A DNA stretch of 64,000 nucleotides from Sternotherus odoratus. Taxonomy: Eukaryota; Chordata; Testudines; Kinosternidae. A program made the position numbers and the translations under genes. The notes under the pieces were generated by a model that ran no database searches, was not told the origin of the DNA, and worked only from the letters and a program-made list of their open reading frames with translations. How positions within the stretch are numbered: position 1 is the first letter of the stretch; the number at the start of each line of letters is the position of its first letter. This document shows positions 35,331-47,745 of the stretch, in pieces. The DNA is taken from assembly GCA_032164245.1 (NCBI GenBank), contig JAVMKO010000010.1:27540189-27604188 (forward strand), written 5' to 3'.

Positions 35331-38300
35331 GGTGGAATCTGCATCTCCATCTCCTTTTGCCCCTGCACAAGGGTTAGGGATACAGACAGAAGCACTAAGA
35401 GAAGTTCCATAATCTCTAGGAAGGCACCATTATTTTAGTGTCATAGCCTCAAAGCAAATCATTCTTCTCGCTATTCCGAATCCTCTCTTGCCCCTTTTTC
35501 CAAAGTTTGATTTTCCCTCCTCCTTGTAGCAGCCACATACAATGGAACTGAAAATCTAAACCTTAGTTAACTACTTTCATGTTTTTAAATGTTATTTTAA
35601 ACTCTGACTGGTTTTTCCATCAGAAAACCCTTTCAAAAATGCTTTGTCGCATGCTAATTTCACTGCAAATACCTGATCTGAATGCTGAGTAATTAGCAAA
35701 TTAGGTGACCTGTGAGAAGCTGGTCTTTCTTAATATGCATATAAAAGCTTGTCACAGAGGGTATCTTCAACTCAAGAACCTCTACAGTCTGAAATCCTAG
35801 CGTGGTGTTCAGTAACACTAGATAATATCACACTTTAACTTTTTTTTAAAGGGAATAATGATCACATTAATTAAATCTCTTCTCTCTATACCAGCTATGG
35901 GAAAAGCAGAAGATAGTGTAATATATATGATTTGAGAATGACTGATACAGCATCGACCACGAACATTTTCACACATTTATATGAAGTTTATCCTTCATTA
36001 TATTGATATTTTAAAAGAAAACTAACATGGAGCTGCCATGGCTAAGTTTGAGTCTTTTTTATGCTGAGACACTGTAATAATGAAAGGGCTCCTTGTTCAA
36101 CGCTCTTATCATTGATGCTTAAGTTATATGCAAGAAAGGGAATGTTTCTAGAATTGCAAAGTGTGTCCATTTGACAGATAAAGGCATTTTGCACGCATTC
36201 TCAGTTAAATAAATTATAAGCCTCAACTCAGTGAATTTTTACTTTTTTTGACCCATATCACCCAATTAAAAAAATGCAAGTTACACTTTTATGTACTAAA
36301 TACAAACCATCTCGAGTTTATTGCACAGCCATAGAATTTATTCAATTGTATCAAATGCACCATTTTAAAAGTTACATATCTACTGTATTGTCTAGAAAGT
36401 AGGCAAAAAGCAGACATGTTTTTAAACAGCATTAAAAGATCAGTTTTTTTAAAATGTATGCATTTAATATGCATGAAAGATATTTAACAAGTGGGAGCCT
36501 ATAAGTGTTTAAATCTTTACCTAACCCAGGGATTCATGATTCCATGGTGCAAGAACACTTTCCAGGCAGCAGGCCAGATATTTAACATGGGACACATTTA
36601 AAAAACAAATATTTTAAAGCCACTGAACCTATGAAAGAGTTGTTTGGTATGCCCAGAAATATGTCTCCTTGAAACAGCAAGTCCTCTCTACACCATATTA
36701 TATTGAACATTATATTACTAGTTAAATCAACGCTAATATCAAATAATGCTCTTTGGAAGGTGTTCCATGGTAACTATTATCCATTGGCATAAGATGTGCT
36801 CATTTGAATTGCTTTTCCTTATATCTATAAAAAAAAAGGTGGGGGGAGGATTGTTCCTAAAGGGATAGATCATGTCAGGTGTGCAGAGCCGAGAGAGAGA
36901 GCGGAACACAAGGCTGCAGCATCCCAGAGGAAGCGTGGAGAGTCAGTCTGTAGAGCGCCTCCTTGAACTTCCCAGCACACAAGGGGAGTAGGACTTCTAC
37001 TACAGACCTTCCTGGGGTACAGTCTGCTCCCATATGCAAGCTGGTGCCAGGGGAGTAGGAACTGAACAGTCCCTGATTTCCCCTAATCACAGGGACTGCA
37101 TTTCTGCTTGGCTCTTGCAAGGGCTCACCTGCACTAGGTAAAAAGGAAGTTCCTTGAGCTCTTCCTGGCCACATTGCACACTGGCATCAGAGTCAAACAG
37201 ACTCTGGTTCAGTACAACCTATGCACATTGCATTGTGTAATATGAAAAAAAATACAGACTCCACAGTGCATGCATGGACTTCACCCTGCAATTTCTGAGT
37301 GTAGGAGTGAGAATCCTCCCATCTCTTCCCCTTGGCATTGCGAGTGGTCCCAGGAAGAGTGCAATGCAATGCACTTTATTTCCCACACCTGTATTCTTTA
37401 CGTGCACACAGAAAGTCCCACTGTAGATTAAAGGGCAAAGGATTCTTTTATCATGATGTTTAAAGAAGAGAAGTGGCACATTGGGCTTGAAGGCCGTGGT
37501 GGAGACAGAGTGGCAGATGCCACAGAAGCAGCAATGCAGAATACAAACCAAATTGTGGGGATTAATATGTGGCTAAAACAACAGCAGCAGAATGAGCAGG
37601 TGGGGAAAGTGGATACAAGCTCTGCTCCAGTTGGGAAGTATTGCTCATGTAAAACATCCCAGGTGAACAGGTTCCAGAAAGCTGAAGTTCCAATTTCAAC
37701 TAAGCTAAAGCCTACCTCTACCCAAGGAGAGACAACTCATCTCTTGCCAAACAGACAAGTACTGCTGTAATTGTGCAAATCTCAGCATTTATAGCCCACT
37801 ATTCTAAAGCAATAAAACTGTTACTATTTTTTGCCTCTTCTGATTCTTCAGCAAGAGGAGCATCTATATCTCTGACCTAGTTCTATACTTGCTATTACCA
37901 TAGTATGTAAGCACCACCAGATAATCTTCAATGTGTTTGTCCTTTTAACACAGAAGCCTGGGAGAAGAGCACTGAAGTCTCTCTTTCTCATCATCTTCCT
38001 CTTCACATTTACAGGACTCGGGTTTTGAGCTACAAAATACTGTTTCAGTAATGATGCAGTAGCAGCAACACCCTGGACACAATTAGAGTTACTCCTTTAA
38101 TTTCATCCCCAATGAGAAACTGGTGGAGAGAGTTTAGCAAAAGAAGGTAGCAAAGGAAAAAGTTGCTGCAATCTGTCCTAATGGAAGCAGAAAGTGTGAT
38201 GTCCAAATATCCCTAGTGTTAGACAAAGGACAATGGGATTTGTACACCCTTAGTGATTGCATGAGTTACAATTCTGAGGACGGCCAGTGTGCAATGGGTG

Positions 38301-38482
38301 TGCAAGACATGCACAAAGTTACTGCACAGGCAGCTCCTTAGAACATCTTCAGTCCCTTTATATATAAGTTAAGAGCTCAGCAAACAAGGAGTAAAGAGGG
38401 ATGAGGTGTTATGTTTCAGTCTTAATGTGTTTGCTTTTATACGTGGTTTCAAAGCAGAATCTTAATGCCACTTACATGGATA
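35331..38482. other. No gene recognised
   Basis: AT-rich. The plus frame at 37453-37770 (105 residues) and the minus frames at 36875-37174 and 37219-37551 show no known motif, membrane segment or signal peptide that I would defend. They are most likely chance frames. Confidence 0.4.
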
Positions 38483-38490
38483 AACTATAT

Positions 38491-38724
38491 AAGGGATCGG
38501 CAACCTTAGCGTGCAGCCCCCACAGGGTAAACACCCTTGGTGGGCCCAGCCAGTTTGTTTACCTGCCGCTTCCGCAGGTTCAGCTGATTGCGGCTCCCAC
38601 TGCCTCCTGCAGCCCCCATTGGACCGGAGTGGAGAACCGCAGCCAGTGGGAGCCGCAAGCGGCTGAACCTGTGGACGTGGCAAGTAAACAAAGTGATCAG
38701 GCCCGCCAAGGATGCCGATCCCTG
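38491..38724. mobile_element. hAT foldback element, complete, 8-bp duplication
   Basis: AAGGGATCGGCAACCTTAGC at the left and GGATGCCGATCCCTG at the right are inverted ends, the left C of CAGGG having mutated to A. AACTATAT flanks both sides exactly (38483-38490 and 38725-38732). The arms pair over most of the length: GTTTACCTGCCGC against GTGGCAAGTAAAC, and CGGCTCCCACTG against CAGTGGGAGCCG. Overlapping open frames on both strands are a by-product of this palindrome. Confidence 0.82.
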
Positions 38725-38732
38725 AACTATAT

Positions 38733-39140
38733 TGTAGGAGACATATGGACATGATCTTTATCTAATGATCTAACAGCAGATCAAGATTCAAAGTTTTATC
38801 ACACACCAACATCGAGCGTTGAACTTAAATGTAACACTTGCAGAAGGGGGAAGCAATTTTTTAAGTGAGCTCCTCAAACAAAGCACATAAAAAGTCCTTA
38901 CCCAAGTAATTCCTGGTTAAAAATAAAACAAAATCAGTAAGCCAATAATCACAGATCTCAAAAAGACTAGACAGACACAAACATTCTAAAATAGGAAGTC
39001 AGAAAGATACATTGGCTTCATAGTGAATCAGTAAACCAAGAAAATTACTTCATAATCAATATGTGACTTCAGCAGAGGAAGTTTCAGATCTGGAGTGTTG
39101 AGATCAAATTCTAGCTTCCCCTTAAATGACAGATAGCACA
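38733..39140. other. No gene recognised
   Basis: Plain AT-rich DNA. Confidence 0.4.
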
Positions 39141-39316
39141 AGGGCGTGTCTACACTGGCACTTTACAGAACTGCAACTTTCTCATTCAGAGGTGTGAAAA
39201 ACCACACCCCTGTGCTGGTAGCTATTCCCCTTGTGGAGGTGGTTTTTTTATAGCACTGGGAGAACTCTCTCCCAGCACTATGCTGCGCTTCAACATTGCT
39301 AGTGAAGACATGCCCT
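39141..39316. mobile_element. hAT-like foldback MITE (AGGGCGTGTCTACACT ends)
   Basis: Ends AGGGCGTGTCTACACTGGC and GCTAGTGAAGACATGCCCT are inverted repeats with a few changes. Inside is a strong hairpin, AGCACTGGGAGA/TCTCCCAGCACT (about 39252-39280). No clear 8-bp duplication survives. Confidence 0.6.
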
Positions 39317-40469
39317 TAGGTAATATATACTCAGAGTTAAATACTCAACCCTTGACATGTCAAAATAAGAACAAGAACATTTATGAGCATGTGGCATTTT
39401 TATCAAATCATCACTATCTCCCTAAAACTTTTACTGCATCAAAATCTCTCCCTGGTAACACTTAAATAACCCTACTGTGTCTCCTCTGGGAGAGAAAAGG
39501 AATGCATTCAAGGAACTCCAACATACACCTTTCCATTCAGATATGGCAGCTGCCTTCAACCAATTAAAGGGTCTCTCTTTGTAAAAGAGTTCCTAGACCA
39601 CCACTCTGGATCACATCGACATGACTACACCACTGCAGTGGGGCTATTTAGATACAACCCTGCCTGACTGACACATGAACATATTATCATATCTTGGTTG
39701 GCTGCAGATGAGGAGTTTAAGCTGTGCACAGGGGACTATTTACAGTACGTAGCATCTTATGAGAACAATGCAGGATAAAGGATAGAAATGAAAAGATGTG
39801 ACAGGAACCGCAGTGACTGAATATTCAACAGCTGGGGCTTATCTTTAAAAAATACATTATTTTTATACTCTGCATGTTCAGTACAATACCATTCCATATA
39901 CAAGATGACAAAAACAATATCTACATATTCTATTACACCGTGTTGCAGGAGTGTGAGGATCAACTCTTACTGGAATTATCACGAAACAAATTATCAATTA
40001 TAAAAACTGCATTTAAAGTAAGTGGATTTATGAAATCAACTCGCTTCCTGGACTCTTGAGACCATTTTTGCACTTCTGTGCAAATTTAACTGAAACTGCA
40101 AAGAGAATAGTATCATAAAGGCTCTAAATGAAGATTTACAGTCTATTTAAAAGGACACTACATTAAATGAAGTCAACATATGCCATCATTAACTTTTCTA
40201 AGAACGGGTAAGGCCTATTGCTTAGAGTAGGAGTATACAAACCATTACTTCAAAATGACCCTGATACATCCTCACAAGGTCCAATCTGCTCATACCTGCT
40301 ATTTTTAAACGTAATCTGTGCCTCAACATACTGCAGTGGGAAAAAATGTAAACATGCAAGGCAATTTGTCAGTATATAAATACATTTTATTGTCACTTGT
40401 TAGTTCAATATTCCACCCTCGTTTAGAACTTCTGTCTCAGATTCACTCTGATATGAATGAACGCGAACT
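39317..40469. other. No gene recognised
   Basis: Short frames only, no repeat recognised. Confidence 0.4.
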
Positions 40470-40633
40470 CAGGGCAGGTCTACATTTAAAACACTGCTAT
40501 TACATTGACTGGAGAAGCAGTGTCTACTCCATGGGTTAGGTCAATGTCAGTGTTTCACTCAGGGGTATGCATTTTTCACACCCCTGAGCAATATATTCAA
40601 ACCAATGTATGTTTGTAGTGTAGACCAGGCCTC
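40470..40633. mobile_element. hAT-like foldback MITE (CAGGGCAGGTCTACA ends)
   Basis: CAGGGCAGGTCTACATT at the left matches GTGTAGACCAGGCCTC inverted at the right. The inner part contains CTCAGGGGTATGCATTTTTC and CACACCCCTGAG, an inverted pair. The target duplication is not visible. Confidence 0.55.
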
Positions 40634-41122
40634 TCCGTGTGAATAACTGACACTGAAGTCAGTGGGAAAACTCCACTGACTTCAGTAGCTTCAGTATTTC
40701 ACCCAATGAGATTGGCTATATTTTGCAACTGGAATTCACTATCTTCAGTTTATTCCAGCCTGAGGTTTTGGCTAGCACAGTGATAGGGATTCTTATAGTC
40801 GATCTATTGGACAGAGTCTGTACAGTCATTTATGTGACCATCCAGAAGCTTAGGTTTACACTTCCATGCAGGCCCATAGAAAGGTCATATATTCAGGAAT
40901 GACCACTTAACATGGCTGCACGCTTCTAAATATTCCTCGCGACCACACAAATTGAAATTGAGGAAGGAGTAGGTAAAATTGCAGTTTATTTCTGTTTGAA
41001 ACAAGAATTCAAATTTGTCAGCTCTGAAACAATTCCCATCATCTAATAAATCTAAGTGATCAACGCGTTTTACAAAAATTCTGTCATAATGTTCGTTTTC
41101 TTTACCATTAAATTGGACAATA
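40634..41122. other. No gene recognised
   Basis: Contains a short hairpin, CTGAAGTCAGTGGGAAAACTC/CCACTGACTTCAG, near 40650-40687. Otherwise unremarkable. Confidence 0.35.
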
Positions 41123-41495
41123 CTTGTAGCACCTTAGAGACTAACTACCGTATTTTTCGTCTTATAGGACGCTCCGTCCTATAAGACGCCCCCTCATTTT
41201 TAAATAAAAAATCCGGGGGGGGGAAAAAAAAAAAAAAAAAAAAAAAAGCGCCTCGCTCTCCCGTCCCCGCCACGCGGGCGGGCTGCCGGGGTTCCCCCCT
41301 CCCCGCCGGACAAAAAAAAAAAAAAAAAAGCGCCTCGCTCTCCCGTCCCCGCCGCGCGGGCGGGCTGCCGGGAGCGTCCCGGTTCCCCCCTCCCCGCCGC
41401 GGGCGGGCTGCCGGGAGCGCGCCCGCGGCGGGGAGGGGGGAACCGGGACGCTCCCGGCAGCCCGCCCGCGCGGCGGGGACGGGAGAGCGAGGCGC

Positions 41496-41526
<31 letters not shown>

Positions 41527-41689
41527 ATTCGCCCTATAAGACGCACCAACTTTTTCCCCCCCGTTTTGGGGAAGAAAAAGTGCATCTTATAGGGCGAAAA
41601 ATACGGTAGTTTATTTAGTCTCTAAGGTGCTACAAGTATTCCTTGCTTTCTTTACGGATACAGACTAACACGGCTACTATTCTTGAACC
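41123..41689. mobile_element. Penelope-like foldback interrupted by a MITE
   Basis: The left piece ACTTGTAGCACCTTAGAGAC (to 41147) and right piece GTCTCTAAGGTGCTACAAGT (from about 41618) are inverted copies of the family marker. The right edge ends ACAGACTAACACGGCTACTA, the conserved Penelope-like border. The central hammerhead part seen at 9.7 and 63.1 kb is missing, so the arms meet across GTTTATTT. A CCGTATTTTTCG MITE is inserted at a TA (41148-41606). Target duplication not found. Confidence 0.65.
41148..41606. mobile_element. TA-flanked MITE, CCGTATTTTTCG family, copy A (459 bp)
   Basis: The ends CCGTATTTTTCGTCTTATAG and CTATAAGACG-type right arm ... CGAAAAATACGG are inverted, with TA at 41146-41147 and 41607-41608. 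The left end is a hairpin, CGTCTTATAGGACG against CGTCCTATAAGACG. The right end is another, CGCCCTATAAGACGCAC against GTGCATCTTATAGGGCG. The interior has A-runs, a T-run and a GC-rich core nearly identical over about 85 bp to that of the element at 28749-29793. No transposase; the minus-strand frame 41145-41585 is a repeat translation. Confidence 0.85.
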
Positions 41690-41916
41690 TGAATTTAATG
41701 ATAGTGACAAATAGGACGATTGAACTCTATACTAACTGGTTCTTCAGACTATTTCCACCTGTCCTGGTCGTTGATAAAATGTCTCCATGCAGTGTGATGC
41801 TGTTTTTATAATGGCTTGAGTTTTTGTTGATTTTAATCGTTTTTTTTATCCTCAAACCTGCTCTGTGGATCTCAAACAGCACTGAAAAATAACACATCAC
41901 TAGATAACAAACAGTA

Positions 41917-42789
41917 GAGTAAAACCTCTATTTAACGGACTAATTCGGGCGAGGGGTGTCCGTTAAATCAAAAAGTCCGTTATTTAATTAAAAAAAAAAA
42001 CGAGCTGTCGGAGCAGCAGCCCGCCCGCCACAAGGTCGGAGTGGCAGCTCCGCAGCCCGCCTGCTGCTGGGACCCGGGCGGCAGCTGGGAGCCGGCAGCC
42101 AGCCCGCCCGCCCACAGGCGGGACCCGGGCGGGACCCGGCAGCCAGCCCGCCCGCCCACAGGCGGGACCCGGCAGCCAGCCCGCCTGCCCACAGGCGGGA
42201 CCCGGCAGCCAGCCCGCCTGCCCACAGGCGGGACCCGGCAGCCAGCCCGCCTGCCCACAGGCGGGACCCGGCAGCCAGCCCGCCCGCCCACAGGCGGGAC
42301 CCGGGCGGGAGCCGGCAGCCAGCCCGCCCGCCCACAGGCGGGACCCGGGCGGGAGCTGGCAGCCAGCCCGCCCACTGGTGGGACCCGGGCGGGAGCCGGC
42401 AGTCAGCCAGCCAGCCCGCCTGCAGGCGGGACCCGGGCGGGAGCCGGCAGGCGGGACACGGGTGGGAGCCGGCAGCCAGCCCACCTGCTGGTGTGACCCA
42501 GGCGGGAGCTGGCAGCCAGCCACCGCCAACCCGCCCGCTGGCGGGAGCTGGCAGCCCGCCCGCTGGCGGGACCCGGGAGCCGGCAGCCAGCCCACCAGCG
42601 GCTGGGACCCAGGTGGCAGCCGGGAGCCAGGAGGCAGCCCGCCTGCTGCCAGGACGGGGCGGCAACCGGGAGCCAGCAGACGGCCGCCAGGGAAGGGGAC
42701 CAGGGCCGCAGCAGGGAGGGGTCGCGTTCTGATATTTATCAGAAATTTTGTCCGTTGCATCCGAAGTCCGTTAAATCGAGGTTTTACTG
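41917..42789. mobile_element. Tigger-like non-autonomous element, copy 3 (873 bp)
   Basis: Left end GAGTAAAACCTCTATTTAAC (first C changed to G), right end TTAAATCGAGGTTTTACTG, with TA at 41915-41916 and 42790-42791. Same orientation and same subterminal text as copies 1 and 2. It has the longest interior of the three, with mixed 47-, 44- and 33-bp units. Open frames of up to 271 residues on the minus strand and 151 on the plus strand are Pro/Ala/Gly-rich repeat translations. Confidence 0.87.
42055..42650. repeat. Compound GC-rich tandem array in Tigger-like copy 3
   Basis: Units of exactly 33 bp, beginning CCCGCCTGCCCACAGGCGGG, start at 42147, 42180, 42213, 42246 and 42279. On both sides lie 44-47-bp variants that add GGGCGGGAGCC. 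The 33-bp unit looks like the 47-bp unit minus about 14 bp. Confidence 0.9.
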
Positions 42790-42791
42790 TA

Positions 42792-43949
42792 TAGTACATT
42801 CCTTACTGTTCAGGGTTTGCAACCTAAGACCAGGATTCTGCAGTTATGTACACACATGCTTAAAGTTAACAACAGGGAACGGAGCCCTTAGATAAACAAA
42901 GCTAACACAAAACAAAGAAAAACAGTTCAGAAACAGGAGGATGCAGAGAGGTTATTGGGGAAAAGGAAATTATATGAAGTATTCCTGAAAGAATTAGGTT
43001 ATAGGATAAATTAGGGTTATTTTCCATACATGTATTGATATGGTTTCCACAGAAAACTAAACATACGATCAAACCCCATATTTTTGGTTAACATAGTTGA
43101 ATACTTGCTTCTAGACCTGATTTGTATTTGTTAAACATGCATACTGTTATGAATAGTAAATAAGATATTCAATGCCAATCAATCATCATGGGAGTTAGTT
43201 ATGCTGTGTACTGTTCGATAATGAACCAAGAGCCAAAATGTACACATACTAAAATACCACACAGCTGATATTAAAGTTATCATTTGCTAGTGACCACACA
43301 GCAGTGTCTGAGATGACTGAGTTTCCCCTATTCTGAGACTACAAGAGCTTCATGTAACTGTGTAATACGCTATTGTCCCTATAATTAACAAGCTAGCATT
43401 GATCATGAAAGGTCTTGAAAATTATTTTAACTTAATAAAATCCAGAGTTACACTAATATGCTGTAATAATTCCACGGGTGACATTGCTGTGGATCAGTAT
43501 AGTATAAATGTTGAACCCTAGTCTAAAAGACAATTGCATTATACCTAGTATACCGCTAAAGCCAAATGCTAAAGAACTAGAGGCATTGCATGCAAACCGT
43601 GTGCTAATGGGGGGGAAAGGCCATCAGATGAAGGGTAAAACAAAAAGGTCCCAGCCTTATGTTTCCAATCTGATTGTTAAAAATCCTTTTTTTTTTTTTT
43701 TACTATTCAAAGGAGGTATAATTCAGTGCCCTCAAGCTCAAATATATATACATCTCCCCAGCGTCCTGGTCTATACCTCATCTATCACAAAAAATTGATT
43801 CACAGTCTTGCTTTGATATTTACAGAAACATACTGCATGAGAGATTACGGTCAGGGTGTCAGCAGCCAGACATCTTGTGTGCAGATTATTCCATACTACA
43901 TGTATATGATGCACTTCTGGGAATAACATTATAAATATCACACTGTCCT
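42792..43949. other. No gene recognised; T-run at 43688
   Basis: AT-rich, with a run of about 16 T near 43687-43702. The plus frame 43508-43798 shows no family signature. Confidence 0.4.
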
Positions 43950-44680
43950 AGAGTGACTGGCCCCTGCAAAAGAGTTGAGTCCAGTTCCCCTGGGCCAGAG
44001 CAGATACTCCCATTTTGGGCAAGCTTAGGAAAGGTAGCAGCTGGGGTCTGTAAAGTTTCAGAGATCCAGTGGGCTGATGTCCCTGAAGGAAGCCCGGAGA
44101 AGGAGTCCCAATGAGTCAGAGCAGACAAGAGCAGAGCTGATGGCAGTTCCTGAGGGAAGGCTGAAGACAGGACAGCAACAAGAGGGGTTTGCTGACTGGC
44201 ATCCCCAAGCCACACAGCCTGGGACAGAGAGCTGTAGTAGGGTAGCAGCAGAAGAGCTTACCCATTAACATTGCCAGGGCCAGAAAGCTGGACCCAGGGG
44301 AGCCATGAGAGGGCCAGAGGGGATGAGGGATGCGCTCCTGGCTAAAATGCTCCCAGCGGAGATGCTGGGGGCGGGGGTGTGGTTTCCTGCTCTTCAGCTG
44401 GAAGGGCTGGTCTGGTTGTCCTTGTACAGGACAGGAGAGGTCCGTGTTGGGGAGAGGGAGACTGGGGCTGAATGCTATACATATTGTTTGGGGGAAATCT
44501 CAACTAGGGTTGTGGGACTTTTGTAATAAATGAATCCCACAAGGGTTATATTTATACTTGGAGAGAGTCTGGGGACTATTTCTGGGGACTCTAGAGGAAG
44601 GAAAACGCAACAGGCGTTCCTGTAAGGCTGAGACCTACTGCAGGGGGACACCCCAGATAGGGCAGCCTTATTTCTCTCTC
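43950..44680 (+). mobile_element. Possible LTR-like or other interspersed repeat
   Basis: A block of higher GC than its flanks, with AATAAA at 44525 followed by CCCACAAGGGTTATATTTAT. From memory it resembles a repeated reptile sequence, perhaps an LTR, but I see no terminal TG/CA pair or target duplication. The short open frames in it have no recognisable product. Confidence 0.3.
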
Positions 44681-47456
44681 ACACACACACAAATCTTGAG
44701 CCAATTAATTTTGTGTAAGGGTAGCACAAAGGAGCTGGACCATAATGACTGTTTAAAACCATTCGGTTCTGCTTAAGCAATTTCAAGACCAACAAATCTA
44801 ACCACACATCAATATTGCAACTACTAAGATGACCAACTTTCAAATGAACCCTTTTCATATCTAGATGTACTACTCCAGACTGCAACAACAGGGCCATAAA
44901 TATGCAGAAACAGTCACGCCCTATGACTTAAAAAAAAAAAAGAGAGAGAGAGAAATTTTCAATTCTAGCTGTTTTCAACATGAAAAATCAGCAAATACCA
45001 GAGGAAATATTGTAATTATTTGACAAATATAAAAAGAAAGCCCAAATTCCCACTACCCCTAGGTCCATGTGAAATCTATGACTTTATTGCAAACTGCAGA
45101 AAAATTACATTTCCAGTGGCATACATCTTGACTTTCAACTTCTAGTAATGTAGACTACTCAAACATTCAGAATTAGCAATTTATATCATATATTTTTATA
45201 GTCTACATTTACCTTTCAAATGATTTATTTTGGGACAAAACAAAAAAGTTAGAGATATAAACCTGTGAAGTTTTTATTTGCTATGTAGTCTGTAGAAATG
45301 TACCTACTTGATTTATAATCATGTTACTCAATGTTTCTTCATGCACAACTTATCTAGAAAATACAGATGCACTGTATATTTTAATCATCATCTAATGTAA
45401 CAGGAGCAAGAACTGTTTTACCTTTGATGAATGAACCCTACAATGTACCGCAGGTTGAAAGGGATTCTTATAGATAAAATGTACTTGTAGAAATCGAAGT
45501 CCACACTGCTCCATCAACCACTGAGTGAACTGCAAAAATTATGAGTTGGATTTTGATTTTCTCTCTCTCAATGCTATAATTCAATGCAAGTTTAAATTGC
45601 TACTCACTACTGAATAATACTTTTAAGCCTCAAAAAAGGCCAAAAGGGAGTCTCTGAAAATCTGCAAGAATTTATACGGTTTCACCAAGAAGTCTCAAAC
45701 TTTAACAGGCATATCTTAATAAGAAAGCTGAGTTTTAATTACTTATTTTCTTTTAATTTCATATTAAAATTACAATAAAAATAAAACTGACGTGGTGTTT
45801 TTGAACTATATTCCAGAACACGTGACATGCTGGACACACAGACTAGTGCTTCAATTCAATTTTCTATTCTATTTCACCTTTTGACTCACTGGAATAGCTG
45901 TCTTTCATATTTGTTTCCTTATCATATATTCATTTTTAAAGGATTCACTGCATTACTGTATACAAGAAAACTTTTGTTTGTCTTTTCACCTGAGTAACCA
46001 TAGTGGGACTATTAGGAATAAACCAAGCAGGATCTGGCCCTACACTTTTTCCTCTGGGTGCACAAAAGCATAATTTTTCCAAATTCTGAACCTTTTGACA
46101 GGCTCGTGAGGACTGCACCATAAAACACTATCATTTTTAAACTACTAATCATGTACAAGTTTATAAGCTTTACACCATCATTCTCAAATAACAGGATTTT
46201 AAGAATTTAATTGTATCAAAGTTCCCACTCAAAATTCTGGTTAGATACATGCATGATATCTGTCTCCTGGGATCCTAATAAGACATGGCATTGGAGTGCT
46301 ATGCCCACAAGGACATTGTCATTCAACTGCACTCAAACTCAGGCTTTTCTACGTTATGAGATATACACTAAGAAGAGTGCACACCCTGTATGTCAAGATG
46401 CATTTAGGACAGTTTTACTACAAAGGTGCCATTCCATATTCACCGAGTTAAATGGTTAGGAAAAGGACAAACCCCCAAACCAGGAAACACTTCACCTCGC
46501 AGATTCTGATATAACACAGGAGGCTTGTAATGGCTTTGAAAAATTGATTTAAAAATAAATGAAAAACCACACCACTCAGCCCAATACATTCAGATTTGTA
46601 TCTTTATACAGCAATTTATGAGACAATGTCATTAACAATACTGTATAGCAAACAGAGACTGGTCAAAGCAATGACACAAATATTAACTACCAAAGGTTTG
46701 GATCCAGTGTGCCCAGCTCTACTATTAAGATGAACAAAGCATCCTGAACTCAGCATGGAATCAGAGAAAAGGGCCAAGTAGTCAAGAATCAGAGGCAGTG
46801 AGAAATAATGTCTAAAACTAACTGTCGAGCAATATGAGGATGCAAGTTAGAAAGGCAATGAAGAAGGGAATTAGATAGGACTGAGAAATCATTGCCAAGT
46901 CTAACAGTTCTGCAAATGTGTCCCATAGTCAACCAGACTGTCACCTAGTTTTAAATGACATGTTCATTGCTGATGAACACCACATTTTCATTAGCTAAGC
47001 AGAGGAAGAATTTGTATGTTAAGGACAAATGCTGGCAGTGAAGTGAATTAAGTAGGTCATTAAAGTGCCAGACCTAAAGAACACTATTAGAACCATAAAA
47101 ACAGACCAGGGCCATTCAAATGCAGTAAATTAAGAGACATCATCTTAGCAATTATACCTTTGAAAATAAGTACTCCAGTAATTGTGATGAGTGTACTTAT
47201 TTAGGTTTAAATGAGTATTAATTAATATTAGCAGCTCCTCCTCACTGCTCTTGAAGCTATCATCCCCTACACTGTTGTGCTCTCACTCTTCTAACACAAA
47301 CCACCAACACTCACTGGGTACACTAGTCCTGAATCACCCTGTGCTAGAAACACCACAGCAAAAGTTATCTACATTATTTCAGTAATCGTATGTTAAAGAT
47401 TGAAACTATTGTTTAAATATTAAGAGTCACTGGTACCTAACTTGTACATAAGACGT
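44681..47456. other. AT-rich non-coding DNA
   Basis: An A-run and (AG)n tract at about 44928-44953. No other feature recognised. Confidence 0.45.
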
Positions 47457-47745
47457 AAGGCTTGTCTACAGGACATCACAGTCCAGACTTTCAGAGTGTG
47501 AATTGTAGAGTGCTCTGATGTGTTGCACTGTAAGTACCCTGTGTAGATCCAGCTGGGGCAAACTAAGAGGTGTCTAGGTTGCACTAACAAACTCCGTTCC
47601 AAACAGGACAACGTTAGCACAAACTAGGTATTCTTTAGTTCAAATCAACTGGGCCAATACAGGGTAATTATTAGGCAACACTTCAAAGCTGCTCTACAAT
47701 TCACACTCCAACAGTCTGGACTGCAGTGCCGGGTAGACAGCCCTG
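47457..47745. mobile_element. hAT-like foldback MITE (AAGGCTTGTCTACA ends)
   Basis: AAGGCTTGTCTACAGG and GGGTAGACAGCCCTG are inverted ends. Inside, CAGTCCAGACTTTCAGAGTG and TGAATTGTAGAG (47480-47512) are inverted at about 47686-47722. No clear duplication remains. Confidence 0.62.

Noticed and set aside
37453..37770. 105-residue plus-strand frame with a QQQQ tract
   Set aside because: No known motif, no splice-site context I trust, and the window has no other exon-like sequence.
38401..38754. 117-residue plus-strand frame and matching minus-strand frames
   Set aside because: Symmetrical frames produced by the hAT palindrome at 38491-38724.
9050..42650. CRISPR-like arrays
   Set aside because: The GC-rich repeats are contiguous tandem units without unique spacers and lie inside eukaryotic transposons.
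41984..42799. A 271-residue minus-strand open frame, the longest in the window
   Set aside because: It is the tandem array of Tigger-like copy 3 and begins in the transposon terminus. Not a gene.
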